From CAIJMU01 sp035530275 (lineage in GTDB: Bacteria; Spirochaetota; Spirochaetia; Treponematales; Rectinemataceae): DNA of 64,000 nt. The position numbers were made by a program, and so were the translations under genes. The notes below the pieces were generated by a model. It worked only from the letters and a program-made list of their open reading frames with translations. It did not search any database and was not told the DNA's origin. Location: the NCBI GenBank assembly GCA_035530275.1, contig DATKVC010000013.1, forward strand, positions 62,001 through 126,000, given 5' to 3'. Shown piece after piece: positions 25,275 through 33,337 of the stretch (position 1 is its first letter; each line of letters begins with the position of its first letter).

Positions 25275-25738
25275 GCTTCCCACTCCCCGGGACCGACCAC
25301 GATGGCGTGGCGGGTCCAGAATCCGATGGCCGCGGGAAGCTCGGCAAGGGCGAGTTCCGGGTCATGGATCTCACGAGGCGCGGCCCTGCCGGGGTAGATG
25401 GTGTGGAGGAGGAAGCTTCCGTCCTCCTGCCAGAGTCCCCACACGCAAAGCCTGTCGGTGGGGGCTTTCTTTCCGACGACGAGATGGGAAGGAAGGTTCC
25501 TTCCCTTTCGCCTCCCCCAGAAATCGCCCCTTGTCCAAGGCCGAATCTTCTTGAGGCCGCTAAGACCCGCCATGCGCGGGGCGCGAAAATCGAAGTGCTC
25601 CCAGCCCGATCGCCTGGTCGAGGCGGCGAGGCGGGAGACCGCCCATCCGAGGGCCTCCTCGAGAGGGACGGCGAAGTCGTCGAGATGGGCGCGGAGATGA
25701 CCCTCGTCGCGGATGATGATCTTAATTGTGTCGTTCAT
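25271..25738 (-). CDS. Unknown Trp-rich protein in the sugar operon
   Basis: This 155-residue soluble protein is overlapped by four bases on each side by its operon neighbours. It contains eight Trp residues, for example GWEHFDF, RPWTRGDFWGRRK, CVWGLWQEDG and GFWTRHA. It has no signal peptide or membrane segment and one Cys. The C-terminal portion SFLLHTIYPGRAAPREIHDPE looks like a conserved strand-turn and superficially recalls small nuclease or toxin folds, but I cannot support that assignment. Position between permease and HAD genes suggests a role in handling the transported compound. Family not recognised. Confidence 0.65.
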   Translation of the reverse strand: MNDTIKIIIRDEGHLRAHLDDFAVPLEEALGWAVSRLAASTRRSGWEHFDFRAPRMAGLSGLKKIRPWTRGDFWGRRKGRNLPSHLVVGKKAPTDRLCVWGLWQEDGSFLLHTIYPGRAAPREIHDPELALAELPAAIGFWTRHAIVVGPGEWEA

Positions 25739-26559
25739 TTGATGCCGGAGGAGACGTAGCCGTTGACGAACTGTTTCTGGAAGACCAGGAACAGGAAGAA
25801 GAGGGGGAAGGTGACGATGATGGTCGCCGCGGAAAGGAGGCCCCACTGCGCCCCGATCTCGCCCATCTGCGTGAAACGCACCAGTCCGGCGGTCAGTGGC
25901 CGGGCCGTGTCGGACTGGGTGATGATGAGGGGCCAGAGGAAGTCGTTCCAGTGGAAGGAGAGGGCGGAGAGCATGAGGGCCGTTACCGCGGACTTGGCGG
26001 TGGGGAGGTAGATGAGCCTGAGCTCCTGGTCCCAGCGGCATCCGTCGATGGCCGCCGCGTCCCCGAGATCGCGGGGGAGCGAGAGGAAGCTCTGGCGGAG
26101 CAAAAAAGTGGCGAAGGCCGAGCCGAAGAAGGGCAAGGCTATCCCGGGAATCGTGTCGTAGAGGCCGAGGAAGCGAATCGTCGAGAAATTCGGCACGAGG
26201 AGGGCAGCCGTCGGGATCATCATCTGAAGGAGGATGATAGTGAAGATGATGCTGTCGCCGCGAAAGCGGTAACGGGCAAAGGCGAAGGCGGCGAGGCTCG
26301 CGGTGAGGAGCTGGGCGCCGATGATGAAGCCCACCTGGAGGATGGTGTTGAGGTAGTACCGGGCGAAGGGTGCGAGCGAAAGGGCCTTCGCGTAGTTTGC
26401 GAGGCTGAGCCCATGGGAAAAGAATACGTTGCCCGAGGCGAAGGGGATGTCGGGGGGCCTGAATGAGGCGGCGAAGGCCCAGACGATGGGCGTGAACATC
26501 AGGGCTCCGAGAACCGTGAGAACGGCGAATCGGAGGATGACTGACAACCTAGTTTTCAT
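25735..26559 (-). CDS. Sugar ABC transporter permease (MalG type)
   Basis: This 274-residue CUT1-family permease has six helices. The EAA loop reads LGDAAAIDGCRWDQELRLIYLPTAK (AAxxDGxxxxxxxxxIxLP pattern), and the family N-terminus is PIVWAFAASFRPPD. It dimerises with the MalF-type partner, whose gene overlaps it by 11 bases. It forms the channel of an oligosaccharide or polyol importer. The C-terminus FQKQFVNGYVSSGIK is typical of MalG-like proteins. Confidence 0.94.
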   Translation of the reverse strand: MKTRLSVILRFAVLTVLGALMFTPIVWAFAASFRPPDIPFASGNVFFSHGLSLANYAKALSLAPFARYYLNTILQVGFIIGAQLLTASLAAFAFARYRFRGDSIIFTIILLQMMIPTAALLVPNFSTIRFLGLYDTIPGIALPFFGSAFATFLLRQSFLSLPRDLGDAAAIDGCRWDQELRLIYLPTAKSAVTALMLSALSFHWNDFLWPLIITQSDTARPLTAGLVRFTQMGEIGAQWGLLSAATIIVTFPLFFLFLVFQKQFVNGYVSSGIK

Positions 26560-27424
26560 TGCGCTCGCTCGCGAGGAAGTTGGTGACCGTGAAGGCCAGG
26601 AGGATTGCGATCATGATGACCGTGACGGCGTTGGCCCTGCCGATGTCGAGGCGGTCGAAGCGTACCTCCCAGAGATAGTACAGGAGGAGGGTGCTGCTCC
26701 CGCTCGGTCCGCCCTGGGTGAGGACGAAGAGATGGTCGACGGTCTGGAAGGCGCCGATGAAGGCCGTGGTCGTCACGAAGAGGGTCTGTCTGCGGATGAG
26801 GGGAAGGATGATCCGCGTGACGAGCCTGAGTCCCCCGGCCCCGTCGAGGCGGGCCGCCTCGACGACCGATTTGTCGAGATTCTGCAGACCGGCCAAAAAG
26901 AACAGCATCAGGAAGCCGACGTTCTTCCAGAAGGCGACGAGGACGAGGGAGACGAGGGCGAGGGCCGGGTTGCCCACCCAGTTCTGCGGGCCAGTGTAGC
27001 CGAAAAGATGGAGGAATTGGTTCCAAAGCCCGTAGCCGGGGGTGAGGAAGAACATCCAGATCGTCGCGGCGCTCACCATGGGAAGGATGGCCGGGTGGAA
27101 GGCCGAAAGCCTGAAGAGGCCGAGGCCTGGAATGTCATTTTCGAGGAGAAAGGCCAATCCCAGCGCGGCGATCAGCAGAAGCGGGATGAGAACGGCGAGG
27201 TAGATGCCCGTGTTCGCGAGCACCTGGAGGAAGTCGGGATCTCCGAAGAGACTCGCGAAATTGCCGAAGCCGGTGAACACGGGGTGCTGGAACTTCGGGA
27301 TGTTGAGCCTCTGCTTGAAGAAGCTCCCGACCAGGACCTCGCCGAGGGGAAGGAGGGTGAAGGCCGCGACGAAGGCGAGGGTCGGCGCCACGAGAAGATA
27401 GGGCAAGATCCGGTTGCGTTTCAT
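26549..27424 (-). CDS. Sugar ABC transporter permease (MalF type)
   Basis: This 291-residue CUT1 permease begins RILPYLLVAPTLAFVAAFTLLP. It has six helices and an EAA loop in VEAARLDGAGGLRLVTRIILPLIR. The FVLTQGGPSGSSTLLLYYLW segment is diagnostic of MalF/UgpA-like subunits. It lies 21 bp downstream of the binding-protein gene and overlaps the MalG-type gene. Confidence 0.94.
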   Translation of the reverse strand: MKRNRILPYLLVAPTLAFVAAFTLLPLGEVLVGSFFKQRLNIPKFQHPVFTGFGNFASLFGDPDFLQVLANTGIYLAVLIPLLLIAALGLAFLLENDIPGLGLFRLSAFHPAILPMVSAATIWMFFLTPGYGLWNQFLHLFGYTGPQNWVGNPALALVSLVLVAFWKNVGFLMLFFLAGLQNLDKSVVEAARLDGAGGLRLVTRIILPLIRRQTLFVTTTAFIGAFQTVDHLFVLTQGGPSGSSTLLLYYLWEVRFDRLDIGRANAVTVIMIAILLAFTVTNFLASERNEN

Positions 27425-27445
27425 GGCGCCGTCCTCGCTGAAGAC

Positions 27446-28711
27446 TCAGCGGTAGTCGTCCAGGGCCTTGTCCGCCTCGCGCTGCGCGGCGTCCATTGCG
27501 TCCTTGGCAGACATCGTTCCGTTGAATGCGGCCTGGAGATACTTGTTGAAGATCGTCTTCACCCCATTCAGGTCCTGGGTGGCCAGCTCCGGGCCGGCCG
27601 CGTCGAGGGCGGCTACCGCGTCGGCGGCCTGGGGCACCGAGGCGAGCCAGGCTTTGTAGGCCGAGGTGGAAGTGGCGGCGGCGCGGTTGGGGATGTAGCC
27701 GGTGGCGGCGCTGAACTGGGCTACGCGCTCCGGAGCGAGGAGGAACTGGGCGAAGGAGAAGGCCACCTTGCGCTCGGCTGCGCTGTGACCGGCGGTGAGA
27801 TAGAGGTTTCCGCCGCCCGTGACGCTCGCGAGACTGCCGGGTTTCTTTCCGGGAACGGCCATGACGCCGACCTTGAAGCGGGCGCCCTTCAGAATGCCGG
27901 CGAGGCTGCCCGTGGTGTGGATGATCATCGCCGTCTTTCCGGCGGCGAAATTCTGGGTCGAGGTGCCCCAGCTGGACTGGACCCCGGCCGGCGTCGCCAT
28001 GTACTTGTGGCTCAGGTCGATGTAGAACTGCACGGCGTCGATGACCTCGGGCGAGTTGAAGTTGACCGTAACGTCGTCGGTGTAGACGTTCTTGCCGCCG
28101 CCGATAGCGAGGGGCTGGAAGGTCCAATAGGGATTTTCGGTGGGAATCTCGATACCCCAACGGGTCTTGCCGTTGTCGAGGGTCAGGGCCTGCGCGTCCT
28201 TGCCGAGCTGGTCCCAGCTGGCGGGCGGCTTGAGCCCGGCCTTGGCGAGAAGATCGGCATTGTAATAAAGGACGACGGCCGAGCGCTGGAAGGGAAGGCT
28301 CCAGAGCTTGCCCTTGTAGGTGGAATTGCCCATGTAGGCGGGAAGGAAGTCCTTGACGAAGGCCTCGCCTCCGGGAGCCTGGGCCGCGAGGTCGTCGAGG
28401 CTGTCCACGTACTTGGCGTTGACGAGGTCGTATACGTCGGTCGCGAGCATGACCGCGAGGGTCGGCGCCTTGGCCCCGCCCTGGATGGCGGTCTGCACGG
28501 CCGTCTTCACGTCCGGATAGCCGCCAGAAAACACGAGCGTCACCTTCACGTCCGGGTTCTGGGCCATGTAGTCCTGGGCCCATCCCTTGAGCATCGCGGT
28601 GATGGGAGCATCGACCGCGACGGGATAGGCGAGACTGATCTCCACCGGCGCCGCGACGGCGAATCCCAGCGTCAGGCCGAGCAGGGCCAACGAAAGAACG
28701 AATCTTCTCAT
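27446..28711 (-). CDS. Sugar-binding protein (family 1 extracellular solute-binding protein)
   Basis: This 421-residue periplasmic protein has a Sec signal peptide ending near AVAAPVEIS. No lipobox Cys is present, so it is probably soluble. The fold marks are KVTLVFSGGYPDVKTAVQTAIQGG in lobe 1, WSLPFQRSAVVLYYNADLLAKAGL (the UgpB/MalE-type hinge motif) and PERVAQFSAATGYIPNR near the end. The resemblance to UgpB (GGYPD, QRSAVVLYYN) hints at a phosphodiester or glycerol-like ligand but does not prove it. ATG overlaps the rpiR stop (ATGA), with GAGGAGG four bases upstream. Confidence 0.92.
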   Translation of the reverse strand: MRRFVLSLALLGLTLGFAVAAPVEISLAYPVAVDAPITAMLKGWAQDYMAQNPDVKVTLVFSGGYPDVKTAVQTAIQGGAKAPTLAVMLATDVYDLVNAKYVDSLDDLAAQAPGGEAFVKDFLPAYMGNSTYKGKLWSLPFQRSAVVLYYNADLLAKAGLKPPASWDQLGKDAQALTLDNGKTRWGIEIPTENPYWTFQPLAIGGGKNVYTDDVTVNFNSPEVIDAVQFYIDLSHKYMATPAGVQSSWGTSTQNFAAGKTAMIIHTTGSLAGILKGARFKVGVMAVPGKKPGSLASVTGGGNLYLTAGHSAAERKVAFSFAQFLLAPERVAQFSAATGYIPNRAAATSTSAYKAWLASVPQAADAVAALDAAGPELATQDLNGVKTIFNKYLQAAFNGTMSAKDAMDAAQREADKALDDYR

Positions 28712-29577
28712 GATGCCTCCTCTCTATATCCGGAGTCGAAATTCTTTCGCTCCGATTCCAACTGTTTGAGACCTTCCTGAAGTTCTGTCCCGCCCAGGAG
28801 CTCCACCGCCAGCAAGAGGATTTGGGCGAAGGCCATGGGGGCCGCCATCGAGTTCTTGAAATTCCACTGGCCACGCGGCACGAACACATGGTGGTCTGTC
28901 CTGCGATAGAGCTCGGGATCGGGTGCGCCGGTGATCAGGGCCGAGACCGCGCCGTGGGCCCGGACGTAATCGAGGAGTTCGGCCACGATCCGCGCGTCCT
29001 GCGTATAAAAGAAGGTTACGAAGAGGCCGCCAGCGCCGAGGGGCGCGAGATCGTCGAGGAGATGCGGGCGATCGAGGCCGACCAGGCTCGCCCTGAGTCC
29101 GCAGCGCCGCAGCCGCTGGTATAGGTAGTGGGCCGGCTCGAAGCCCGAGCCTTCGGCGTAGAGATAGATTTCCCTGGAATCGAGGAGGAGGCGCGCAAGG
29201 GCCTCCACTTGGGCCGGCTGGAGCTGCCGGCGCAGGGTTTCGATGGTCGCCGCCTCGACGTCGAGGGCCAGGGATATCAGCTCGGGAACATCGGCGACGT
29301 CATGGAGGGCGACCAGGCTCGCCTGGGCCGAATCGATCTGCCCGGCGTAGAAACCACGGATGCCTTCGAGGAAATCCTGATAGTCCTCGTAGCCGAGCCT
29401 CCGGAAGCAGGAAATTACGATGGGTTTGCTGACGCCGGCGCGGAGGCAGAGTTCATTCTGCTTGAGGAACGAGGCTTCGAGGGGATGGTTCGAGACGAAG
29501 TCGATGACTTCGAGTTCCCGCTTCGAGAGATCGACCCGATACAAGGCCAGCCGCTCGGCCCAGTTGCGCTCCTCCAT
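28708..29577 (-). CDS. RpiR-family regulator of the sugar operon
   Basis: This 289-residue protein has an N-terminal helix-turn-helix (NELCLRAGVSKPIVISCFRRLGYEDYQDF) and a SIS sugar-isomerase-like domain (about 125-260; IYLYAEGSGFEPAHYLYQRL, VSALITGAPDPELYRR). The SIS domain binds a sugar phosphate effector in the family. It is the first gene of the operon rpiR-binding protein-permeases-unknown-HAD. A promoter and 20-bp palindrome lie directly upstream, supporting autoregulation. Confidence 0.9.
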   Translation of the reverse strand: MEERNWAERLALYRVDLSKRELEVIDFVSNHPLEASFLKQNELCLRAGVSKPIVISCFRRLGYEDYQDFLEGIRGFYAGQIDSAQASLVALHDVADVPELISLALDVEAATIETLRRQLQPAQVEALARLLLDSREIYLYAEGSGFEPAHYLYQRLRRCGLRASLVGLDRPHLLDDLAPLGAGGLFVTFFYTQDARIVAELLDYVRAHGAVSALITGAPDPELYRRTDHHVFVPRGQWNFKNSMAAPMAFAQILLLAVELLGGTELQEGLKQLESERKNFDSGYREEAS

Positions 29578-29601
29578 TCAGGCTCCTAGGTTAATTTCTT
29601 A

Positions 29602-29621
29602 TGTGAAATTTTACTTTCACA
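29602..29621 (-). promoter_or_regulatory. Palindromic operator upstream of the RpiR sugar operon
   Basis: TGTGAAA-N6-TTTCACA, perfect 7-bp arms (29602-29608 and 29615-29621). It lies six bases downstream of the -10 box and about 25 bases before the rpiR ATG, so a bound repressor would block initiation. The RpiR protein encoded next to it is the likely ligand. Confidence 0.65.
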
Positions 29622-29626
29622 CACAG

Positions 29627-29656
29627 AATATGAGCACGGCTTGGCGCTTGAGTCAA
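29627..29656 (-). promoter_or_regulatory. Promoter of the RpiR sugar operon
   Basis: Minus-strand TTGACT (29656-29651), 18-base spacer, CATATT (29632-29627). The region is distinctly AT-rich compared with the flanks. Confidence 0.6.
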
Positions 29657-29733
29657 TCCAGAAATATATTTTTAACCTGTTCCTAATGGCTCGCTTGCTT
29701 CGAGGCACCAACGAGGAGAGGATCCTTCCGGGC

Positions 29734-29761
29734 TTGACCTAGTAGGAAGTCCCTATATATT
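29734..29761 (+). promoter_or_regulatory. Promoter of the GGDEF-EAL gene
   Basis: TTGACC (29734-29739), 16-base spacer, TATATT (29756-29761). The leader of about 100 bases contains a GGCCCT/AGGGCC hairpin-forming pair before the ATG at 29872. Confidence 0.55.
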
Positions 29762-29871
29762 TGGGTTTGGCGGTATTGATGGCCCTCCGCGCCTCCAAAG
29801 GGCCTTGCGCGCCATCATGAAAATTCCGGCCCCTAGTTATTCGATTCAGGAAAAAAAAAGAAGGCTAAGCG

Positions 29872-32208
29872 ATGGATGGGGAACTTTTCAGCGCCCTTGT
29901 CGGCCCGTATTCCGATTTGGAAAAGGCCGATGCCAATGCCGACACCGAACCCGGAAGCCGCCATGGCGACTCCCTCTTCTCCCAGGTTCTCGATAGGATC
30001 GTCAAGGGTCGGAGGATCGATCTCAGCGCCGATGCAGACGGCGAGACGAGCCTCGACATTCTCCTTGAAAATTCCTCCGTGCCCCTCGCGGCCCTCACGA
30101 TGGAGGGGCTCGTCGTCAAAGCCAACCCGAGTTTCGCCTCGACCTTCGGGTACTCCGAACATGAGCTGGAGGGAAGCTCGATGCTCGGACTCCTTCCGCC
30201 AGGATACAGGCCGGCCTTCTTCGAAGGGCTGCGTTTGCTCGCAAGCGACGAATCGGCCGAATCGAGCGCGAGCGAAATCCTCGCCTTTCGCGGAATCAGG
30301 CGCGACGGCGTCCAATTGTCGATGGACTGCCGCCTCGCCATCATCGAGGGCGGCCAGGCTCCGCGCGCCCTCGCCGTCATCCGGGACCTGTCCGTGAACA
30401 AGGAGGTGATAGAGGAACTCCGGCAGAGCAAGGAGGAGTACGTCGCCCTCACGGAGACAATTACCGAGGCGATCCTCCGCATCGACAGCGAATTCAAGAT
30501 CCTCTTCGCGAACTCGGGCGTGAAGCAAACATTCGGCTACGATCGGGAGGAACTCGTGGGCGGGACCCTCGTCCGTCTCTTCCCCGAGGAGGTGTTCAGC
30601 AGGCACGAGGGGGATTTCCGCAAGTATTTCTACGTTGACGACCAAGACAGGCTGCGCATCGGCCTCAAGCCGACCATCGAGCTCCTCGGCCTCACCAAGC
30701 ATCGGGGACTCGCGCCGATGGAGATCTCCTTCGGCAACTCGAAGGACCTGCGGGGACGGACCCTCACCTGCATCATTAGGGAAATTTCACAGCGAAAGAC
30801 CACCGAGCGAAGGCTCAGGCACCTCGCCTTCCACGATACCCTCACCGGTCTCGGCAACCGCGACCTCTTCAACGAGGACATGAAGACAGCCCTCGACGAA
30901 TGCCAAAAGGAGGGAGCGCGAAAGGCCGCCCTCCTCCTCATGGATCTCGACGGCTTCAAGCACATCAACGACACCTACGGGCATCCGGCCGGGGACGAGC
31001 TTCTCATCGAGACCGCGAAGCGCATCCGCAACTGCCTCCGCGACAGCGACTCGGCCTACCGCTTCGGCGGCGACGAATTCGTCATCCTCCTTCCGAAGGT
31101 GAACGACGAAAAGGATGTCGGCATCGTCGGCGAACGCATCATCAGGGCCATTCATCAGCCCTTCGTCCTGAATCCGGGCTCGGCGGAAAGCGCGCGCATC
31201 GACGTCGGCGTGAGCGTCGGCGCCGCCCTGCTTCCTGATTTCGGCTCGACCATCGAGGAGGCGACGAAGATCGCCGACATCGCGATGTACTGCTCGAAGG
31301 AGTCGGGCAAAAATCTCCTTACCATTTATGACGAATCCCTTTCGACGCGCGCGACGAGCGACTGGCGCCTGGAGCAGGAGATGCGGCAAGCCCTCGTGCG
31401 GGGCGAATTCGAGATGCATTACCAGCCCCTCGTGGACCGCGAATGTCGGATCGTCGGCCTCGAGGCCCTCGTCCGATGGAAGAGGGACGGAAGGGTTCCC
31501 CTGCCTCCCTCCGAATTTATCCCCAAGGCCGAAGGCAACGGCATGATCGTGCCGCTCGGCACCTGGGTGCTCAGGTCAGCGCTCGCCGACCTCCGCCGCC
31601 TCGACAGGAGCGGATTCCGCAACCTCGACATGAGCATCAACGTGTCAGGAACGCAGCTCGAGCAGGCCGACTTCCTCGAGGGTCTCACGAGCGCGATCGA
31701 GGAATCGGGGATGGACAGTTCCCGCGTCAAGCTCGAAATCACCGAGACGACTCTTTTCGGCGACCGCGAAGGAGCGGACTCCCGGGTTCGCGCCATCAAA
31801 GAACGATTCCCGAAAATAGCGCTCGTCATCGACGACTTCGGCACCGGTTATTCATCCCTGTCCTATCTCGCTCGCTTTCCCGTCGACTTCCTCAAGATCG
31901 ACATCTCCTTCGTGCGCTCCCTCACGAACGAGCAGAACCGCAAGGTGGTCAACGCCATCCTCAACCTCGCCGAGAGCCTCGATATGCAGGTCGTCGCCGA
32001 GGGCATAGAGAACACCGGCCAGCTCGCCTATTTCCGCGAGCGCCGATGCGCGCGGATGCAGGGGTTCTATTTCATGAAGGCCTTGCCGATCGAGGAACTG
32101 GAGCGACAATTGTTCGCGCTTCGCTCGCGCAGCGCGGCGAAGGCCGCCGCCGCGAGGCAAGCCGCTACTTCAGCATCTCCATCCCCCCGAAGTCTCGATA
32201 CAGACTGA
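29872..32208 (+). CDS. PAS-PAS-GGDEF-EAL cyclic-di-GMP enzyme
   Basis: This 778-residue cytoplasmic protein has PAS domains at about 65-180 (ALTMEGLVVKANPSFASTFGYSEHEL) and 185-305 (FANSGVKQTFGYDREELVG). The GGDEF domain (about 320-490) has an intact YRFGGDEFVIL active site and an RDSD inhibitory I-site five residues before it. The EAL domain (about 500-755) has EALVRWKR and DDFGTGYSSLSYL, with the metal-binding Asp pair and downstream VVAEGIE. Both synthesis and hydrolysis motifs look functional, so it could switch between them. No membrane segment is present. Its 3' end overlaps the convergent oxidoreductase gene by 44 bp. Confidence 0.95.
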   Translation: MDGELFSALVGPYSDLEKADANADTEPGSRHGDSLFSQVLDRIVKGRRIDLSADADGETSLDILLENSSVPLAALTMEGLVVKANPSFASTFGYSEHELEGSSMLGLLPPGYRPAFFEGLRLLASDESAESSASEILAFRGIRRDGVQLSMDCRLAIIEGGQAPRALAVIRDLSVNKEVIEELRQSKEEYVALTETITEAILRIDSEFKILFANSGVKQTFGYDREELVGGTLVRLFPEEVFSRHEGDFRKYFYVDDQDRLRIGLKPTIELLGLTKHRGLAPMEISFGNSKDLRGRTLTCIIREISQRKTTERRLRHLAFHDTLTGLGNRDLFNEDMKTALDECQKEGARKAALLLMDLDGFKHINDTYGHPAGDELLIETAKRIRNCLRDSDSAYRFGGDEFVILLPKVNDEKDVGIVGERIIRAIHQPFVLNPGSAESARIDVGVSVGAALLPDFGSTIEEATKIADIAMYCSKESGKNLLTIYDESLSTRATSDWRLEQEMRQALVRGEFEMHYQPLVDRECRIVGLEALVRWKRDGRVPLPPSEFIPKAEGNGMIVPLGTWVLRSALADLRRLDRSGFRNLDMSINVSGTQLEQADFLEGLTSAIEESGMDSSRVKLEITETTLFGDREGADSRVRAIKERFPKIALVIDDFGTGYSSLSYLARFPVDFLKIDISFVRSLTNEQNRKVVNAILNLAESLDMQVVAEGIENTGQLAYFRERRCARMQGFYFMKALPIEELERQLFALRSRSAAKAAAARQAATSASPSPRSLDTD

Positions 32209-33337
32209 GCTGATCGAAGACGAAGCCATATTCGGTGGAGCCCGCGGGCTTGTCGATCGAGGCGCCCGAGACGAAGGTCTCAGCGAGGATCTTGCCGAGG
32301 CCGGGGCCGAGCATGAAGCCCTGGCCGCACATGCCGACGGCCTGGAGGAAGTTGCTCGCCTCCCGCGGGTAACCCACGACGGGAAACCCGTCGGGGGTCA
32401 TCGGATAGAGCCCCCGCCAGCTCCGCCGCACCTTGAGGTTGCGGAGGCGGGGGTAGAGCTCGATCATACGTTTTAGGACAAGGGGGAGGAAGGTCGAGGT
32501 GGAGTCGCAATCCTTGCCCCAGAGCTGGGGCTTTGGGGTGATGCAGAAGACGACCTGGCCGGTCGTCGCCTGATAAAAGTAATAATTGCCAGATTCTCCG
32601 TCGGGGCGGATGTCGACGAGCATGGGTTCCATAAAGCGAGCGACAGGCTCCGTGACGCCGCCCTCGTGGGAGTCGGGCCGCACCGGGACCGAAAAGCCCG
32701 CGAGGCCGGCGATCTCCGCGGCCTCGGCGCCGGCGGCGTTGACGAAGAGATCCGCCGCGTAGTCGCCGAGGTCGGTCACGAGCCGGGTCACCCGGCCGCC
32801 CGCGACGTCTATACCCGTCACCTTTTCGCGGAAGCGGAACTCCACGCCGGCGTCCATGGCCAGGCGATGGAAGGCCGTCGCGGTGAGGAGGGGCGAGGCG
32901 TAGCCGTCCCCAGGGCTATAGGTGCCGCCTCGAAGTCCGTCGAGCTTGATGCCCGGCGCGAGCTCGTCGATCCGTCGGGGTTCGACCCAGTCTATATCGA
33001 GGCCCGAGGCCTTCTGTTTGACGAGGAGCTGGCGGAAGGCCTTTTCGCGCTCTTCGTCGTAGGCGACGAAGAGATAACCACCCGAGCGCCATTCCACGTC
33101 GTGGCCGGTCTCTTCGCGCAACGTGGAGATGATGGCGATGGACTCCTTGGCGATGCGGATCTTCGCGGGGTCCGAGTGCGTCGCCCTGATGCCGCCGATG
33201 GCGGCCCGATTCTGGCCGCGGCCCCAGGAGGCCTCGCGGTCGAGGACGCAGACCTTGAGCCCCCTCTTCGCGCACCAATAGGAAAGCGGCAGGCCGACCG
33301 ACCCGGAGCCGACGATGACAAGGTCGTAGTGTTTCAC
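32165..33337 (-). CDS. FAD-dependent amine/amino-acid oxidoreductase, DAO-type small subunit
   Basis: This 390-residue DAO-superfamily flavoprotein has the dinucleotide fold LVIVGSGSVGLPLSYWCAKRG. The FAD contact segment is GQNRAAIGGIRATHS, and the C-terminal FAD strand is MCGQGFMLGPGLGKILAE. It resembles beta subunits of sarcosine, opine, proline or hydroxyproline dehydrogenases. GTG 33337 is preferred: it overlaps the stop of the large-subunit gene (GTGA) and has GGAGGGG six bases upstream. The ATG at 33352 has no ribosome site. Substrate cannot be read from sequence. Confidence 0.88.
   Translation of the reverse strand: MKHYDLVIVGSGSVGLPLSYWCAKRGLKVCVLDREASWGRGQNRAAIGGIRATHSDPAKIRIAKESIAIISTLREETGHDVEWRSGGYLFVAYDEEREKAFRQLLVKQKASGLDIDWVEPRRIDELAPGIKLDGLRGGTYSPGDGYASPLLTATAFHRLAMDAGVEFRFREKVTGIDVAGGRVTRLVTDLGDYAADLFVNAAGAEAAEIAGLAGFSVPVRPDSHEGGVTEPVARFMEPMLVDIRPDGESGNYYFYQATTGQVVFCITPKPQLWGKDCDSTSTFLPLVLKRMIELYPRLRNLKVRRSWRGLYPMTPDGFPVVGYPREASNFLQAVGMCGQGFMLGPGLGKILAETFVSGASIDKPAGSTEYGFVFDQLSLYRDFGGMEMLK

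Noticed and set aside
26429..28780. 783-residue plus-strand frame opposite the sugar transporter genes
   Set aside because: Covers four recognisable genes on the other strand and has Glu/Gly/Arg-rich shadow composition, no ribosome site and no domain.
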